A DNA stretch of 26,449 nucleotides from JAPUDQ01 sp964532145 (GCA_964532145.1 CAZHGM010000011.1:1-26449), one strand, 5' to 3'. Numbered from the stretch's first letter, positions 7,864 to 16,445 are shown. Numbers and translations are program-made. Notes: a model not told the origin generated them from the letters alone.

Positions 7864-9245
7864 CCATAGCTGATATCCAGAGCGAGCTAACGTCTGGCAA
7901 ATCGGTACGCCAAGTCGTCGAAGAAGCGATTGAACGAGCAAAAGCCGATCCAAATAATGCCATATTGTCAGTGATCGAACATCGCGCAAAGCAGCGGGCT
8001 GACGCTATGGACAAGCACCGAGCTGCCGGTGATGATTGCGGCCCTTTGGCGGGTGTGCCGTTTCTTGCCAAAGACAACATTTTGACATTTGACAGCCGTA
8101 CAACAGCGAGTGCACACATGCTGGAGAACTTTGAGGCGCCGTACCAGGCGACAGTGATTGAAAAGCTGGAAGCGGCCGGTGCTATTTGCATTGGCAAAAC
8201 AAACTTAGACGCCTTCGCGCATGGCGGCAGCACCGAGAACTCATACTTCGGGCCAACCCGAAACGTAGCTGATGCAGAGCGGGTCGCAGGAGGAAGCTCA
8301 GGCGGATCGGCGGTTGCGGTAGCTTCGGGTATAGTGCCTTTTGCGCTTGGTTCTGATACCGGAGGTTCAATTCGACAGCCAGCCAGCTATAACGGTATTT
8401 ATGGCCTAAAACCAACCTATGGGTCAGTGAGCCGTTACGGCGTCGTCGCAATGGCGAGCAGCACTGATGTGGTTGGCCCGCTCACAACGTGCCCCGATGA
8501 TCTGTCGGCGGTGTACGACGTTATTCGAGGAGTTGATGAGCATGACAGCACGACAATCGCAATTGATGATGTGACTACTTCAATAACGCCGCTTACGATC
8601 GGGGTTATTGAGCAGTCAATGGGTGAGGGGGTTGATCCAGAAGTGATGGCTGCGGTTGAAATGGCTATCAAAAAGGCGCGCGATGCTGGGCATACTATCA
8701 AATTCGTCAGCCTGCCTCACCTCAGCTATGCGCTGTCAGTATATTATATTGTTGTACCGGCCGAACTAACATCAAATTTGGCTCGCTATGACGGAATCAA
8801 GTTCGGGCTTGCTGGCTCCGGCACTAATATCGGCAGCACCTATACCTCTAGTCGAAGCAGCGGCTTTATGGAAGAAAACAAACGGCGGATTTTGATTGGG
8901 AATTACGTGCTTTCGAGTGGGTATTATGATGCGTTTTACAAAAAAGCTCAGACTGTTCGGACGATGATTATTAATGACTACAAAACGGCATTTGAGACGT
9001 GTGATGTCCTAGTCGGTCCAACGGCCCCGACACCAGCTTTTCGCCTCGGTGAGAATACGAGTGATCCGCTGCAGATGTACATGGCCGATATCATGACCGT
9101 GCCTGCAAGCCTGGCTGGCCTGCCCGCGGTCAGTATTCCGATCGGTGTAACAAATGCTGGCTTGCCAATTGGGATGCAGATCATCGCGCCGAGTCGTCAA
9201 GATCACCGCGTCATCCATGCAGCTGATATGTGGAGCAACCTGTAG
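7860..9245 (+). CDS. gatA: Asp/Glu-tRNA amidotransferase subunit A
   Basis: A 461-residue amidase-signature enzyme that releases ammonia from glutamine for the transamidation catalysed with GatB. The Ser-cisSer-Lys triad is complete and correctly spaced: Lys71 in AKDNI, Ser146 in GGSSGGSA and the nucleophile Ser170 in SDTGGSIRQP. Downstream, VGPTAPTPAF and the AGLPAVSIPIG segment match GatA rather than generic amidases. Length is slightly below the common 475-490, mostly at the ends. It overlaps gatC (ATGA) and its TAG shares one base with the GTG of the next gene (TAGTG at 9243-9247). Confidence 0.96.
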   Translation: MTIADIQSELTSGKSVRQVVEEAIERAKADPNNAILSVIEHRAKQRADAMDKHRAAGDDCGPLAGVPFLAKDNILTFDSRTTASAHMLENFEAPYQATVIEKLEAAGAICIGKTNLDAFAHGGSTENSYFGPTRNVADAERVAGGSSGGSAVAVASGIVPFALGSDTGGSIRQPASYNGIYGLKPTYGSVSRYGVVAMASSTDVVGPLTTCPDDLSAVYDVIRGVDEHDSTTIAIDDVTTSITPLTIGVIEQSMGEGVDPEVMAAVEMAIKKARDAGHTIKFVSLPHLSYALSVYYIVVPAELTSNLARYDGIKFGLAGSGTNIGSTYTSSRSSGFMEENKRRILIGNYVLSSGYYDAFYKKAQTVRTMIINDYKTAFETCDVLVGPTAPTPAFRLGENTSDPLQMYMADIMTVPASLAGLPAVSIPIGVTNAGLPIGMQIIAPSRQDHRVIHAADMWSNL

Positions 9246-9661
9246 TGGATACTACGCTATTACTTGTGTTCGCAGGGGTTATAGTAGCTGGTCTGATATT
9301 GATCATCATTATGACAACGGGTCGCTCGGCATCGAAGTTGTTAAACAAAGAAGCGTATCAAAAGGACTGGCTTGCCATCGAGATGTCAGTTGGCAGTGAT
9401 GCATCATCGCAGCAGTTTGCAATTATCCAGGCTGATAAGCTGCTTGATCGGGCACTACGCGAGCGGGGCTATAAAGGTGAAACGATGGGTGAGCGTATGA
9501 CCGCTGCTAGCCGTACATTTACCCGGCGTGATGCGGTTTGGACAGCGCACAAGTTACGTAATCGCATCGCTCATGACGATCACGTTACGATCAATGCTAG
9601 CTTGACGAAAAAAGCGCTTGCGAGTTTCAAAAAAGCGTTGAAAGATGTGGGGGCGATATGA
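9245..9661 (+). CDS. Membrane-anchored HEPN-like protein inside the gatCAB operon
   Basis: A 138-residue protein starting at GTG 9245, which shares a base with the gatA stop; an in-frame GTG at 9230 would add five residues inside gatA and is less likely. Residues 4-24 form one membrane helix, leaving a cytoplasmic domain of about 110 residues. That domain is helical and carries AIIQADKLLDRAL and later WTAHKLRNRIAHDD. The segment RNRIAH (Arg105 to His110) fits the R-x4-6-H motif of HEPN domains, found in RNases of toxin systems but also in non-catalytic helical proteins. No known gatCAB partner of this type comes to mind. Its TGA overlaps the gatB ATG (9658-9661), so its level is tied to the amidotransferase. 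HEPN membership is inferred from one motif and the helical pattern. Confidence 0.75.
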   Translation: MDTTLLLVFAGVIVAGLILIIIMTTGRSASKLLNKEAYQKDWLAIEMSVGSDASSQQFAIIQADKLLDRALRERGYKGETMGERMTAASRTFTRRDAVWTAHKLRNRIAHDDHVTINASLTKKALASFKKALKDVGAI

Positions 9662-11139
9662 TTAGCGTAGATACAAGGCAAAAATACATTGCCACGATCG
9701 GCATCGAATGTCATGTCCAGCTACGCACAAAAACCAAGCTGTTCAGTGGGGCAGATAACGACGCGCGGGACAAAGAGCCTAACACGACGATCAGCCCGCT
9801 TTGTATCGGGTTGCCGGGTACCCTGCCGGTATTAAACCAAGAAGCAGTGGCGTTGGCGGTTCGTGCCGGTCTGGCGCTCAATGCTGATATCGCGCCGCTG
9901 AGCCGTTTTGAGCGCAAGCACTATTTCTATCCTGATTTGCCGCTCGGGTATCAGATTACGCAGTTAGAAGAGCCAATTATTCTTGCAGGGTCTGTCACAT
10001 TCATCCTGCCGGACGGAAATGAAAAAACTGTTCGGATTCATCATGCCCACCTTGAGGCTGATGCGGGTAAATTAACTCATCCCAGTGGCAAAGACTACAG
10101 TTTGGTTGACTACAATCGTGCCGGTACCCCACTCATTGAAATTGTCTCCGAAGCTGACATGCACAGTCCGGCTGAAGCCAAGGCCTATGCCCAAGAGCTT
10201 TATTTGTTGATGACCTATGCTGATGTTACTGATGGCGATTTGTATCACGGTAATATGCGTTTTGACATCAACGTCTCCGTCAGTACAAGCGCCACACTTG
10301 GAACGCGCACAGAAACCAAAAACCTCAACTCATTCCGGTCTGTTGAACGGGCGACTGAATACGAAATCACTCGTCAAATCGAGTTACTTGAGAGAGGCGA
10401 ATCAATTGTTCAGGAGACGCGCGGCTGGGACGAAGCAAAGCAGCGGACGGTTTCGCAGCGGAGCAAAGAGAATGCTCACGATTATCGCTACTTCCCTGAT
10501 GCCGATCTGCCGCCAGTCCGGATAGCCGAGGACATGGTGGAAGCGACGCGCCTGGCAATGTCGGCGTTGCCAGGGCATTATCGGCAGGTGTTTCGGCAGC
10601 TTGGTCTTGATAGCACGGTAGTGCTTGCATTGCTGCAATCACGCCCCGCCAGTGAGCTTGTTAAGCGTCTGCATGCGGCTGGCCAGATGAGTGCCGCTAA
10701 GCGTACTGCCTTGTGGTTTGCAATGAGCACGAGCGAGCAGCTTGATAACGATGCATCGGCCGATGTGTGGCATAATCCCATCCCAGACGAATTATTTATT
10801 GAATTAACAGAGATGGTTGATGCAAATGAGGTGAATTCTACTGCCGCCCGCGAGCTATTTTTAGCGATGCAGCGTGACGGTCAGTCGCCACGCGAACTGG
10901 CCAAAGAGCGTAATCTACTACAGGTGAGCGACGAGGGAGCAATTGGCATAATCGTTGATAAGGTGCTGGCAGATCCTGCGTCGCAGAAGGCTGTTGAGGA
11001 TATCCGCAGCGGCAATGACAAAGCGATTGGATTCTTGGTCGGACAAATCATGAAACAATCAGCAGGCAAAGCTAATCCGGCACTTGCCCAGGCGCTTATT
11101 CGGAAAAAACTTAAAATCACAACAGAAGGGAAATCATGA
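9658..11139 (+). CDS. gatB: Asp/Glu-tRNA amidotransferase subunit B
   Basis: A 493-residue GatB, the subunit that activates the tRNA-bound Glu/Asp by phosphorylation and transfers ammonia delivered from GatA. The N-terminal cradle domain shows IGIECHVQLRTKTKLFSGA, then CIGLPGTLPVLN, the ERKHYFYPDLPLGYQITQ signature and the RAGTPLIEIVSE segment. DYRYFPDADLPP closes the catalytic domain. The C-terminal third contains the helical and YqeY-like tail that binds the tRNA elbow, ending in IMKQSAGKANPALAQALIRKKL. Length matches the family. It overlaps the HEPN-like gene upstream and the GalU-like gene downstream, each by ATGA. Confidence 0.97.
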   Translation: MISVDTRQKYIATIGIECHVQLRTKTKLFSGADNDARDKEPNTTISPLCIGLPGTLPVLNQEAVALAVRAGLALNADIAPLSRFERKHYFYPDLPLGYQITQLEEPIILAGSVTFILPDGNEKTVRIHHAHLEADAGKLTHPSGKDYSLVDYNRAGTPLIEIVSEADMHSPAEAKAYAQELYLLMTYADVTDGDLYHGNMRFDINVSVSTSATLGTRTETKNLNSFRSVERATEYEITRQIELLERGESIVQETRGWDEAKQRTVSQRSKENAHDYRYFPDADLPPVRIAEDMVEATRLAMSALPGHYRQVFRQLGLDSTVVLALLQSRPASELVKRLHAAGQMSAAKRTALWFAMSTSEQLDNDASADVWHNPIPDELFIELTEMVDANEVNSTAARELFLAMQRDGQSPRELAKERNLLQVSDEGAIGIIVDKVLADPASQKAVEDIRSGNDKAIGFLVGQIMKQSAGKANPALAQALIRKKLKITTEGKS

Positions 11140-12011
11140 GAAAACCTACCAAAGCTATTATCACCGATGCAGGCTTCGCTAGTAGATATTTGCCAATCAC
11201 CAAGACAATCCCGAAAGCCATGCTGCCGTTTGGTAATAAGCCGATTATGCAGCTCGTTATCGAGGAATGTGTGGAGGCGGGGATTACTGAGATTATCATC
11301 GTGGCAACGGCCGAAGGTAAGCCAATTTACGATGATTATTTCAATAATGTCGTTAATAAAATTCGCAAGCAACTTGCCGCCCAAGGCAAGGAAGATCGCT
11401 ACGAACTCGTGCAGGAAGTGCTTGATTTTCCTAAAATTATTGTTATTGAGCAAGACCCGGCCCTCCCCTACGGAAATGGCGCTCCGATCGTCAGTGCACG
11501 AAATTATATCCGAAGTGATGAGCCGTTCCTGGCGCTTTACAGTGATGATATTATCTTTGGTTCATCTGATGCCGCGGCGATGATTGCGGCATATGAGCAG
11601 CACCCTGATGCGAAAGCCATCATCATGGCGCAGGAAGTTGACCCTTCAGTCGTAAACAAATACGGCATCATCCAGCTCAAGGATGGCAACAAACTCGATC
11701 GCATCATTGAGAAGCCGTCACGCGAGCAAGCGCCATCAACGCTGGCCTCGTATGGCCGGTATTTACTGACCCCAGAAATATTTGACTATCTGCAACATGA
11801 GGCTGTCGGGCTTGATAATGAGTTGTGGACGGTGGACGCAATTACAAAAATGGCAGCAGCGGGCCAGGTGATCGTGGAAACAACCAAAGGCACCTGGATG
11901 ACAACTGGCGACCCTAAGAATTATTTTCTTGCACATCTTGAATATATTATTCAGCATGAGCCATATGGTGCTGCCGTCAAAGACTACATTCGCACGCATG
12001 GTTTATTGTAA
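11136..12011 (+). CDS. GalU-like sugar-1-phosphate nucleotidyltransferase, divergent
   Basis: A 291-residue protein with the architecture of bacterial UTP-glucose-1-phosphate uridylyltransferase, which makes UDP-glucose for surface glycans. Family segments are IPKAMLPFGNKPIMQLVIEE, NKYGIIQL, then EKPSREQAPSTLASYGRYLL and the TPEIFDYL end. The nucleotide-binding loop departs from the usual G-x-G-T-R: it reads AGFASRYLP at 12-20, keeping Arg17 and Lys27 but losing the second glycine and the threonine. The usual GLGHA segment is PYGNGAP. The fold assignment is firm; the exact substrate pair is not. The start overlaps gatB (ATGA) and a GAAGGGA tract lies just before it. Confidence 0.82.
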   Translation: MRKPTKAIITDAGFASRYLPITKTIPKAMLPFGNKPIMQLVIEECVEAGITEIIIVATAEGKPIYDDYFNNVVNKIRKQLAAQGKEDRYELVQEVLDFPKIIVIEQDPALPYGNGAPIVSARNYIRSDEPFLALYSDDIIFGSSDAAAMIAAYEQHPDAKAIIMAQEVDPSVVNKYGIIQLKDGNKLDRIIEKPSREQAPSTLASYGRYLLTPEIFDYLQHEAVGLDNELWTVDAITKMAAAGQVIVETTKGTWMTTGDPKNYFLAHLEYIIQHEPYGAAVKDYIRTHGLL

Positions 12012-12070
12012 CTGTTGTGAAAATAAATAAATTTGTGAGCTAAATTACATACTTACCGTTTGCGGCCACC

Positions 12071-12076
12071 TATACT
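12071..12076 (+). promoter_or_regulatory. Possible -10 element before the GlsB/YeaQ-like gene
   Basis: TATACT lies 37 nt before the ATG at 12114. Unlike most genes here, this one has a real leader with AAGGAGT at 12099-12105 at good spacing. A -35 box is not clear. Confidence 0.4.
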
Positions 12077-12113
12077 ACGAGTATTACAACAGTAATGTAA
12101 GGAGTAACTAGAA

Positions 12114-12389
12114 ATGGAAATTAATTTAGGTGGTATTGTACCCGCAATCATTATTGGTGGCTTGGCGGGATGGGTCGCATCAATGCTTATGAAGACAGAC
12201 GCTTCGATGGGCTTGGTTGCTAACATTGTTGTCGGTGTTATTGGTGCTATCATTGGTAACATACTGCTACCATTGCTGGGCATCGGTGGAACAACAGGGT
12301 TTTCAGTATGGAGCTTTGTCGTCGCTCTTATCGGTGCGGTCGTACTGCTGTTCCTCGTCGGTATGTTCCGTGGCGGACGTCGCATTTAG
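12114..12389 (+). CDS. GlsB/YeaQ/YmgE-family small membrane protein
   Basis: A 91-residue, glycine-rich membrane protein of the transglycosylase-associated (GlsB/YeaQ/YmgE) family. Three hydrophobic helices cover about residues 7-26, 33-56 and 64-84, with the typical GGLAGWVASMLM and the NIVVGVIGAIIGNILL segments and a short basic C-terminus (RGGRRI). Members are widespread and often stress-induced; the biochemical role is unknown, despite the name. It has a strong ribosome-binding site (AAGGAGT) and is followed by a perfect hairpin, so it is probably a separate, well-translated unit. Confidence 0.88.
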   Translation: MEINLGGIVPAIIIGGLAGWVASMLMKTDASMGLVANIVVGVIGAIIGNILLPLLGIGGTTGFSVWSFVVALIGAVVLLFLVGMFRGGRRI

Positions 12390-12414
12390 TCCCATATACT
12401 ACACGTTAGCGTTA

Positions 12415-12442
12415 AGCACCTATGGACTATTCCATAGGTGCT
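12415..12442 (+). terminator. Perfect 11-bp hairpin between two small membrane-protein genes
   Basis: AGCACCTATGG (12415-12425) pairs perfectly with CCATAGGTGCT (12432-12442) around a 6-base loop. The following sequence (CTAGTATTATAAC) is AT-rich but lacks a T run, so it may be a terminator of the first gene, an mRNA end-protecting structure, or a leader hairpin of the next gene. Confidence 0.55.
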
Positions 12443-12479
12443 CTAGTATTATAACTAGAAGAAAGGATACGGTAACCCT

Positions 12480-12722
12480 ATGTCAAATGCAGCAGAAATT
12501 CTTGTGATTATTCTCTCGGTTTTCTTAGCGCTGTTTTTGCTTCTTGGTATCATTCTGACAGTTCTTTTGATCCGTGTGACCAAACAGATTCGTCAGGTTG
12601 CGAACAAAGCCGATAATGTTGTCGGACATGTTAACCAATTTGCTATGAATGCAACAAAATTTTCATCACCAGCGTTGATTGGTAAATTTGTTTTCGACCA
12701 AGTGCGCAAGATGAAACGCTAG
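12480..12722 (+). CDS. Small single-pass membrane protein
   Basis: An 80-residue protein with one strong membrane helix (about residues 7-31) followed by an amphipathic region, VTKQIRQVANKADNVVGHVNQF, that could form a short coiled coil, and a basic end (VRKMKR). The pattern is like small DUF948/YtxH-type envelope proteins, but similarity is general and no function is claimed. AAGGA at 12463-12467 lies 12 nt before the ATG, a long but usable spacing. It follows the GlsB-like gene after a hairpin; the two may be related in envelope stress. Confidence 0.75.
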   Translation: MSNAAEILVIILSVFLALFLLLGIILTVLLIRVTKQIRQVANKADNVVGHVNQFAMNATKFSSPALIGKFVFDQVRKMKR

Positions 12723-12747
12723 TCTCTCGTAGAAATCACATCATAAT

Positions 12748-12773
12748 TTCACCCCGTTAGCAGACGGGGTGAA
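12748..12773 (+). terminator. Hairpin directly before the dnaE promoter
   Basis: TTCACCCCGT (12748-12757) pairs with ACGGGGTGAA (12764-12773) around a 6-base loop. It sits after the small membrane-protein gene and ends 1 base before the dnaE -10 box. There is only a short, broken T stretch after it, so it is an imperfect intrinsic terminator. Confidence 0.55.
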
Positions 12774-12774
12774 T

Positions 12775-12780
12775 TATACT
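12775..12780 (+). promoter_or_regulatory. -10 promoter element of dnaE
   Basis: TATACT lies 8 nt before the ATG at 12789. The position predicts a leaderless mRNA, and no ribosome-binding site is present. The -35 region would fall inside the preceding hairpin. Confidence 0.6.
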
Positions 12781-12788
12781 ATATACAT

Positions 12789-15700
12789 ATGGCACGAGGA
12801 GGAAACGAAAAGGCAACACCGGTACTACAGGCGTCGGATTATGTTCATTTGCACAATCACACGCACCATAGCCTTCTCGATGGCCTAACGAAAGCCGACG
12901 AGTTAGTTTCACGCGTGAAAGAACTGGGTATGGAAGCTGTTGCTATTACTGACCATGGTACGATGTCGGGCGCAATTGAATTTTATAAAGCAGCCACCGC
13001 GGCTGGTGTGAAGCCAATCATAGGTATGGAAACCTATGTTGCCGCACGGACAATACATGATCGTGATCCGGCGAAGGATAAGGCCCGTTACCATCTCATT
13101 TTGCTAGCTATGAACGATGAGGGATACCATAACCTAATGCGGTTGAGCACGATCGCTAATCTTGAGGGGATGTATTATAAACCGCGAATCGATCATGAGC
13201 TACTGGACAAGTACAATGCGGGGCTGATTGTCATGAGCGCATGCCTTGGCGGGGAGATTGGTGAACGTTTACAAAACGATGATTATGAAGGTGCCAAGGA
13301 AATTGCACTATGGTATAAGTCAGTATTTGGTGATCGGTACTATTTTGAGGTGCAGGATCATGATGAATATCCACTGCAAAAAAAAGTGAACGACCAGCTG
13401 TTTCGTCTTGGGAAGGAGCTTGCCGTCCCGTGCGTGCTAAGTAGTGATGCGCATTATGTACGGCCTGAGGATCAAGAATCTCACGAAATTTTACTCTGTG
13501 TCGGTACAGCCTCATACCTCAGTGACGAAGATCGTATGAGCTTGACTGATTTTCACCTTCATGTGACTGACCCGAACGAGATTATTGCCCGATGGGGGAA
13601 AAGCCACCCAGAAATCATTCAAAACACACGAGCCGTGGCCGATCGCTGTCAGGTAGATTTCGAGTTCGGCAAAATATTAATTCCGACCTTTCCAACACCG
13701 AAAGGCATGGACGAACGCTCATACCTCCACCAGCTGGTCTGGAGTGGTCTCATGAACCGCTATGCTGGCATGGATCGTGAGTCAGCCGGGGCGACCGATG
13801 AAGCAACGGCTCGACAAAAGCTTGACCCTGAGATTATCGAACGAACGGATTATGAGCTGAGTGTGATTGAGAGCATGGGCTACAATGGGTACTTTTTGAT
13901 TGTGCAAGACTTTATTAACTGGGGCAAAAACCGAGGGATAATTTTTGGTCCAGGACGAGGTTCGGCAGCGGGTTCAATTGTGGCCTACGCTGTGCGAATA
14001 ACCGAGCTTGATCCGCTGAAGTATTCGCTGATGTTTGAGCGGTTTTTAAACCCGTCACGCATCTCAATGCCTGATATCGACGTTGATATCCAGGATACCA
14101 GGCGAGATGAGGTCATCCAGTACTGTGTTGAAAAGTATGGCTCAGAACGCGTTGCTAACATTTGTACGTTTGGCAAAATGGCGGCTCGGGCAGCGGTTCG
14201 GGATGTGGCGCGAGTCCTACAGGTACCGTATGCCGAGGCGGACAAGCTCGCTAAGCTTATCCCGCCGCCGGTCCAAGGTCGTCATGTGCCCTTGAGCAAA
14301 TGTATTGAGAGTGATCCTGATCTCAAAAAGGAGTACGAAACAAATCCGACAGCAAAACGGGTGATTGATTACGCAATACGACTAGAAGGCACAATTCGCA
14401 GTCATGGGGTACACGCGGCTGGGGTTGTGATTGCGCCGGATGATATCGTAAAATTCGCCCCACTTGAAATGGCACAAAAAGGCGTGGTCGCCACACAGTT
14501 CCCCATGGGACCTATTGAGGAGCTTGGGCTATTAAAGATGGATTTTTTGGGGCTAAGCAACCTTAGCATTATCAACAATGCACTAAGAATCATTAAAAAG
14601 GTCTATCGTGACCAAATTGCACTCGGTGAAATTCCGTTTGATGATAAAAAAACATTTACCCTTCTGCAAGACGGCGATACAACAGGAGTGTTCCAGCTTG
14701 AGTCTGCCGGTATGAAACGATACCTTAAGGAGCTGCGTCCCACTGAGTTTGAGGATATTATCGCCATGGTTGCGCTGTATCGGCCGGGTCCGATGGCGGA
14801 AATCCCCAGATTTATCGAAGGCAAAAACAACCCCAGTGGCGTTACATACTTGCATGAAGCGCTTGAACCAATCCTTAGCGATACCTATGGAGTCATGGTG
14901 TATCAGGAACAGATTATTAAGCTCCTTCAGATGGTTGCGGGATATACGCCAGGCGAAGCTGACTTAGTGCGGAAAGCTATCGGAAAAAAGAAACGCGATA
15001 TCATGAATGCTGAAGAGCCGAAATTTATCGAAGGTTGCAAACATCAAGGATTGAGTGAACCCCAGGCGAAAAAACTATGGGCACAGATCCAGCCCTTTGC
15101 TGATTACTCGTTTAACAAAGCCCATGCTGCCTGTTATGGGTTAATAGCGTATTGGACGGCGTACCTCAAAGCACATTACCCCGATGCGTTTATGGCGGCA
15201 TTAATGACGAGCGATCGTGATGATATTGATCGGCTCGCAATCGAAATTGCCGAATGCAAGCACATGGGTCTGACGGTGTTGGCGCCACATGTCAACCTCA
15301 GCTATGGGGAGTTCGCCGTTGTGCCAGGAAAAAACGAAATTCGGTTCGGTATGACAGCAGTTAAGGGCGTCGGCCAGAACGCGGTCGAGGAAATTATACG
15401 CGCGCGTGATGAAGCTGGTGTATTTGCGACGATTGGTGATTTCGCCAAACGTGTCAGTACCAGCAAATTCAACCGCCGCGCCTGGGAGTCCCTGATAAAA
15501 GCTGGTGCATTTGATGATTATGCCAGTCGATCTGACCTGCTGTTCAACCTGGATACAGTTACCAGCTACGCCTCAAAGGTGCAGCGGGACGCGCTCAGTA
15601 ACCAGGCAGATTTGTTTGGCGGGCTTGGTGACACGGTGTCGGTGCCGGATATTACGCTGGAGGTGTCACCAACCCAGCATCACGAGCGAGAACTGCTGGT

Positions 15701-16427
15701 ATGGGAGCGAGAGCTGCTGGGGCTTTATTTGAGTGCGCACCCCCTTGATAAATATGACGATTATTTTGCCGAGCAAACCGTGCCGTTTGCATCGATCACG
15801 GCCGATCACCACAACAAAAAAGTTACGGTGGGCGGTATTATCCAGTCCGTTCGCACGATCATAACGAAAAATGGTAGCAAGATGGCATTTGTCGCTCTCG
15901 AAGACAAGTCAACAAGTAGTGAAATCGTGGTGTTCCCGCGTGTGCTTGAAGAACTTGATGCCGAGCTGTTGCAAGATGTTGTCATTAAAGTCGACGGCAA
16001 GGTCAACATGACCGATCGCGATGGAAATATCACCAGTGAAGTAAAAGTGGTTGCTGACACGATTTCTATTGTGACGAATGAAGAACTTGATGCCTATCAA
16101 AAAACAGGCAAAAAAATGGCAGCCCCTCGCAAAAAACAGTCCAAGGCTCTCGCTACCACTCAAGCATCATCGCCGCCTGTCACCTACACTCCGGCAGAGG
16201 ACATTACTCCCAAAATCTATGTTCATGTAAAAGCTCCTGATGATCACGCCAGTTTGCTTAAGCTTAAAAAAACGCTCAATGATTTTTCGGGTGATAGCGA
16301 GATCATTCTTGTCCTTGGCGAACCGAAAGAATCGGCCATTCGGTTGCCGTTTCGGACGGTTGCCTCAGATAAACTGCAGGCTGCAGTCGAGAGTATTTAC
16401 GGAATCGGTAGTATAAAGTTTGTATGA
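12789..16427 (+). CDS. dnaE: DNA polymerase III alpha subunit
   Basis: A 1212-residue replicative C-family polymerase. The N-terminal PHP domain has HLHNHTHHSLLDG (His22 and His24), ITDHG (Asp55, His56), GMETY and SSDAHY, so its metal-binding residues appear intact. The polymerase core shows GPGRGSAAGS and PDIDVDIQD, with catalytic Asp431 and Asp433 (the pair matching E. coli Asp401/Asp403), then the fingers segment YRPGPM and the KAHAACYGLIAYWTAYLK region. The helix-hairpin-helix region is followed by QADLF at 939-943, the internal sliding-clamp-binding motif (QADMF in E. coli), and an OB domain around VTVGGIIQSVRT. A Lys/Ala/Pro-rich linker leads to a small C-terminal domain. It is slightly longer than E. 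coli DnaE. Confidence 0.97.
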   Translation: MARGGNEKATPVLQASDYVHLHNHTHHSLLDGLTKADELVSRVKELGMEAVAITDHGTMSGAIEFYKAATAAGVKPIIGMETYVAARTIHDRDPAKDKARYHLILLAMNDEGYHNLMRLSTIANLEGMYYKPRIDHELLDKYNAGLIVMSACLGGEIGERLQNDDYEGAKEIALWYKSVFGDRYYFEVQDHDEYPLQKKVNDQLFRLGKELAVPCVLSSDAHYVRPEDQESHEILLCVGTASYLSDEDRMSLTDFHLHVTDPNEIIARWGKSHPEIIQNTRAVADRCQVDFEFGKILIPTFPTPKGMDERSYLHQLVWSGLMNRYAGMDRESAGATDEATARQKLDPEIIERTDYELSVIESMGYNGYFLIVQDFINWGKNRGIIFGPGRGSAAGSIVAYAVRITELDPLKYSLMFERFLNPSRISMPDIDVDIQDTRRDEVIQYCVEKYGSERVANICTFGKMAARAAVRDVARVLQVPYAEADKLAKLIPPPVQGRHVPLSKCIESDPDLKKEYETNPTAKRVIDYAIRLEGTIRSHGVHAAGVVIAPDDIVKFAPLEMAQKGVVATQFPMGPIEELGLLKMDFLGLSNLSIINNALRIIKKVYRDQIALGEIPFDDKKTFTLLQDGDTTGVFQLESAGMKRYLKELRPTEFEDIIAMVALYRPGPMAEIPRFIEGKNNPSGVTYLHEALEPILSDTYGVMVYQEQIIKLLQMVAGYTPGEADLVRKAIGKKKRDIMNAEEPKFIEGCKHQGLSEPQAKKLWAQIQPFADYSFNKAHAACYGLIAYWTAYLKAHYPDAFMAALMTSDRDDIDRLAIEIAECKHMGLTVLAPHVNLSYGEFAVVPGKNEIRFGMTAVKGVGQNAVEEIIRARDEAGVFATIGDFAKRVSTSKFNRRAWESLIKAGAFDDYASRSDLLFNLDTVTSYASKVQRDALSNQADLFGGLGDTVSVPDITLEVSPTQHHERELLVWERELLGLYLSAHPLDKYDDYFAEQTVPFASITADHHNKKVTVGGIIQSVRTIITKNGSKMAFVALEDKSTSSEIVVFPRVLEELDAELLQDVVIKVDGKVNMTDRDGNITSEVKVVADTISIVTNEELDAYQKTGKKMAAPRKKQSKALATTQASSPPVTYTPAEDITPKIYVHVKAPDDHASLLKLKKTLNDFSGDSEIILVLGEPKESAIRLPFRTVASDKLQAAVESIYGIGSIKFV

Positions 16428-16445
16428 TGACGAGGGCGTTATTTT

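Noticed and set aside
7787..8233. A 148-codon minus-strand frame opposite gatC/gatA
   Set aside because: It is fully opposite conserved amidotransferase sequence, rich in Ser/Ala/Arg typical of antisense reading, and lacks start signals.
10881..11453. A 190-codon minus-strand frame opposite gatB and the GalU-like gene
   Set aside because: It spans the junction of two firmly identified genes, which explain the plus strand, and its translation shows no coherent domain; it is a codon-bias shadow.
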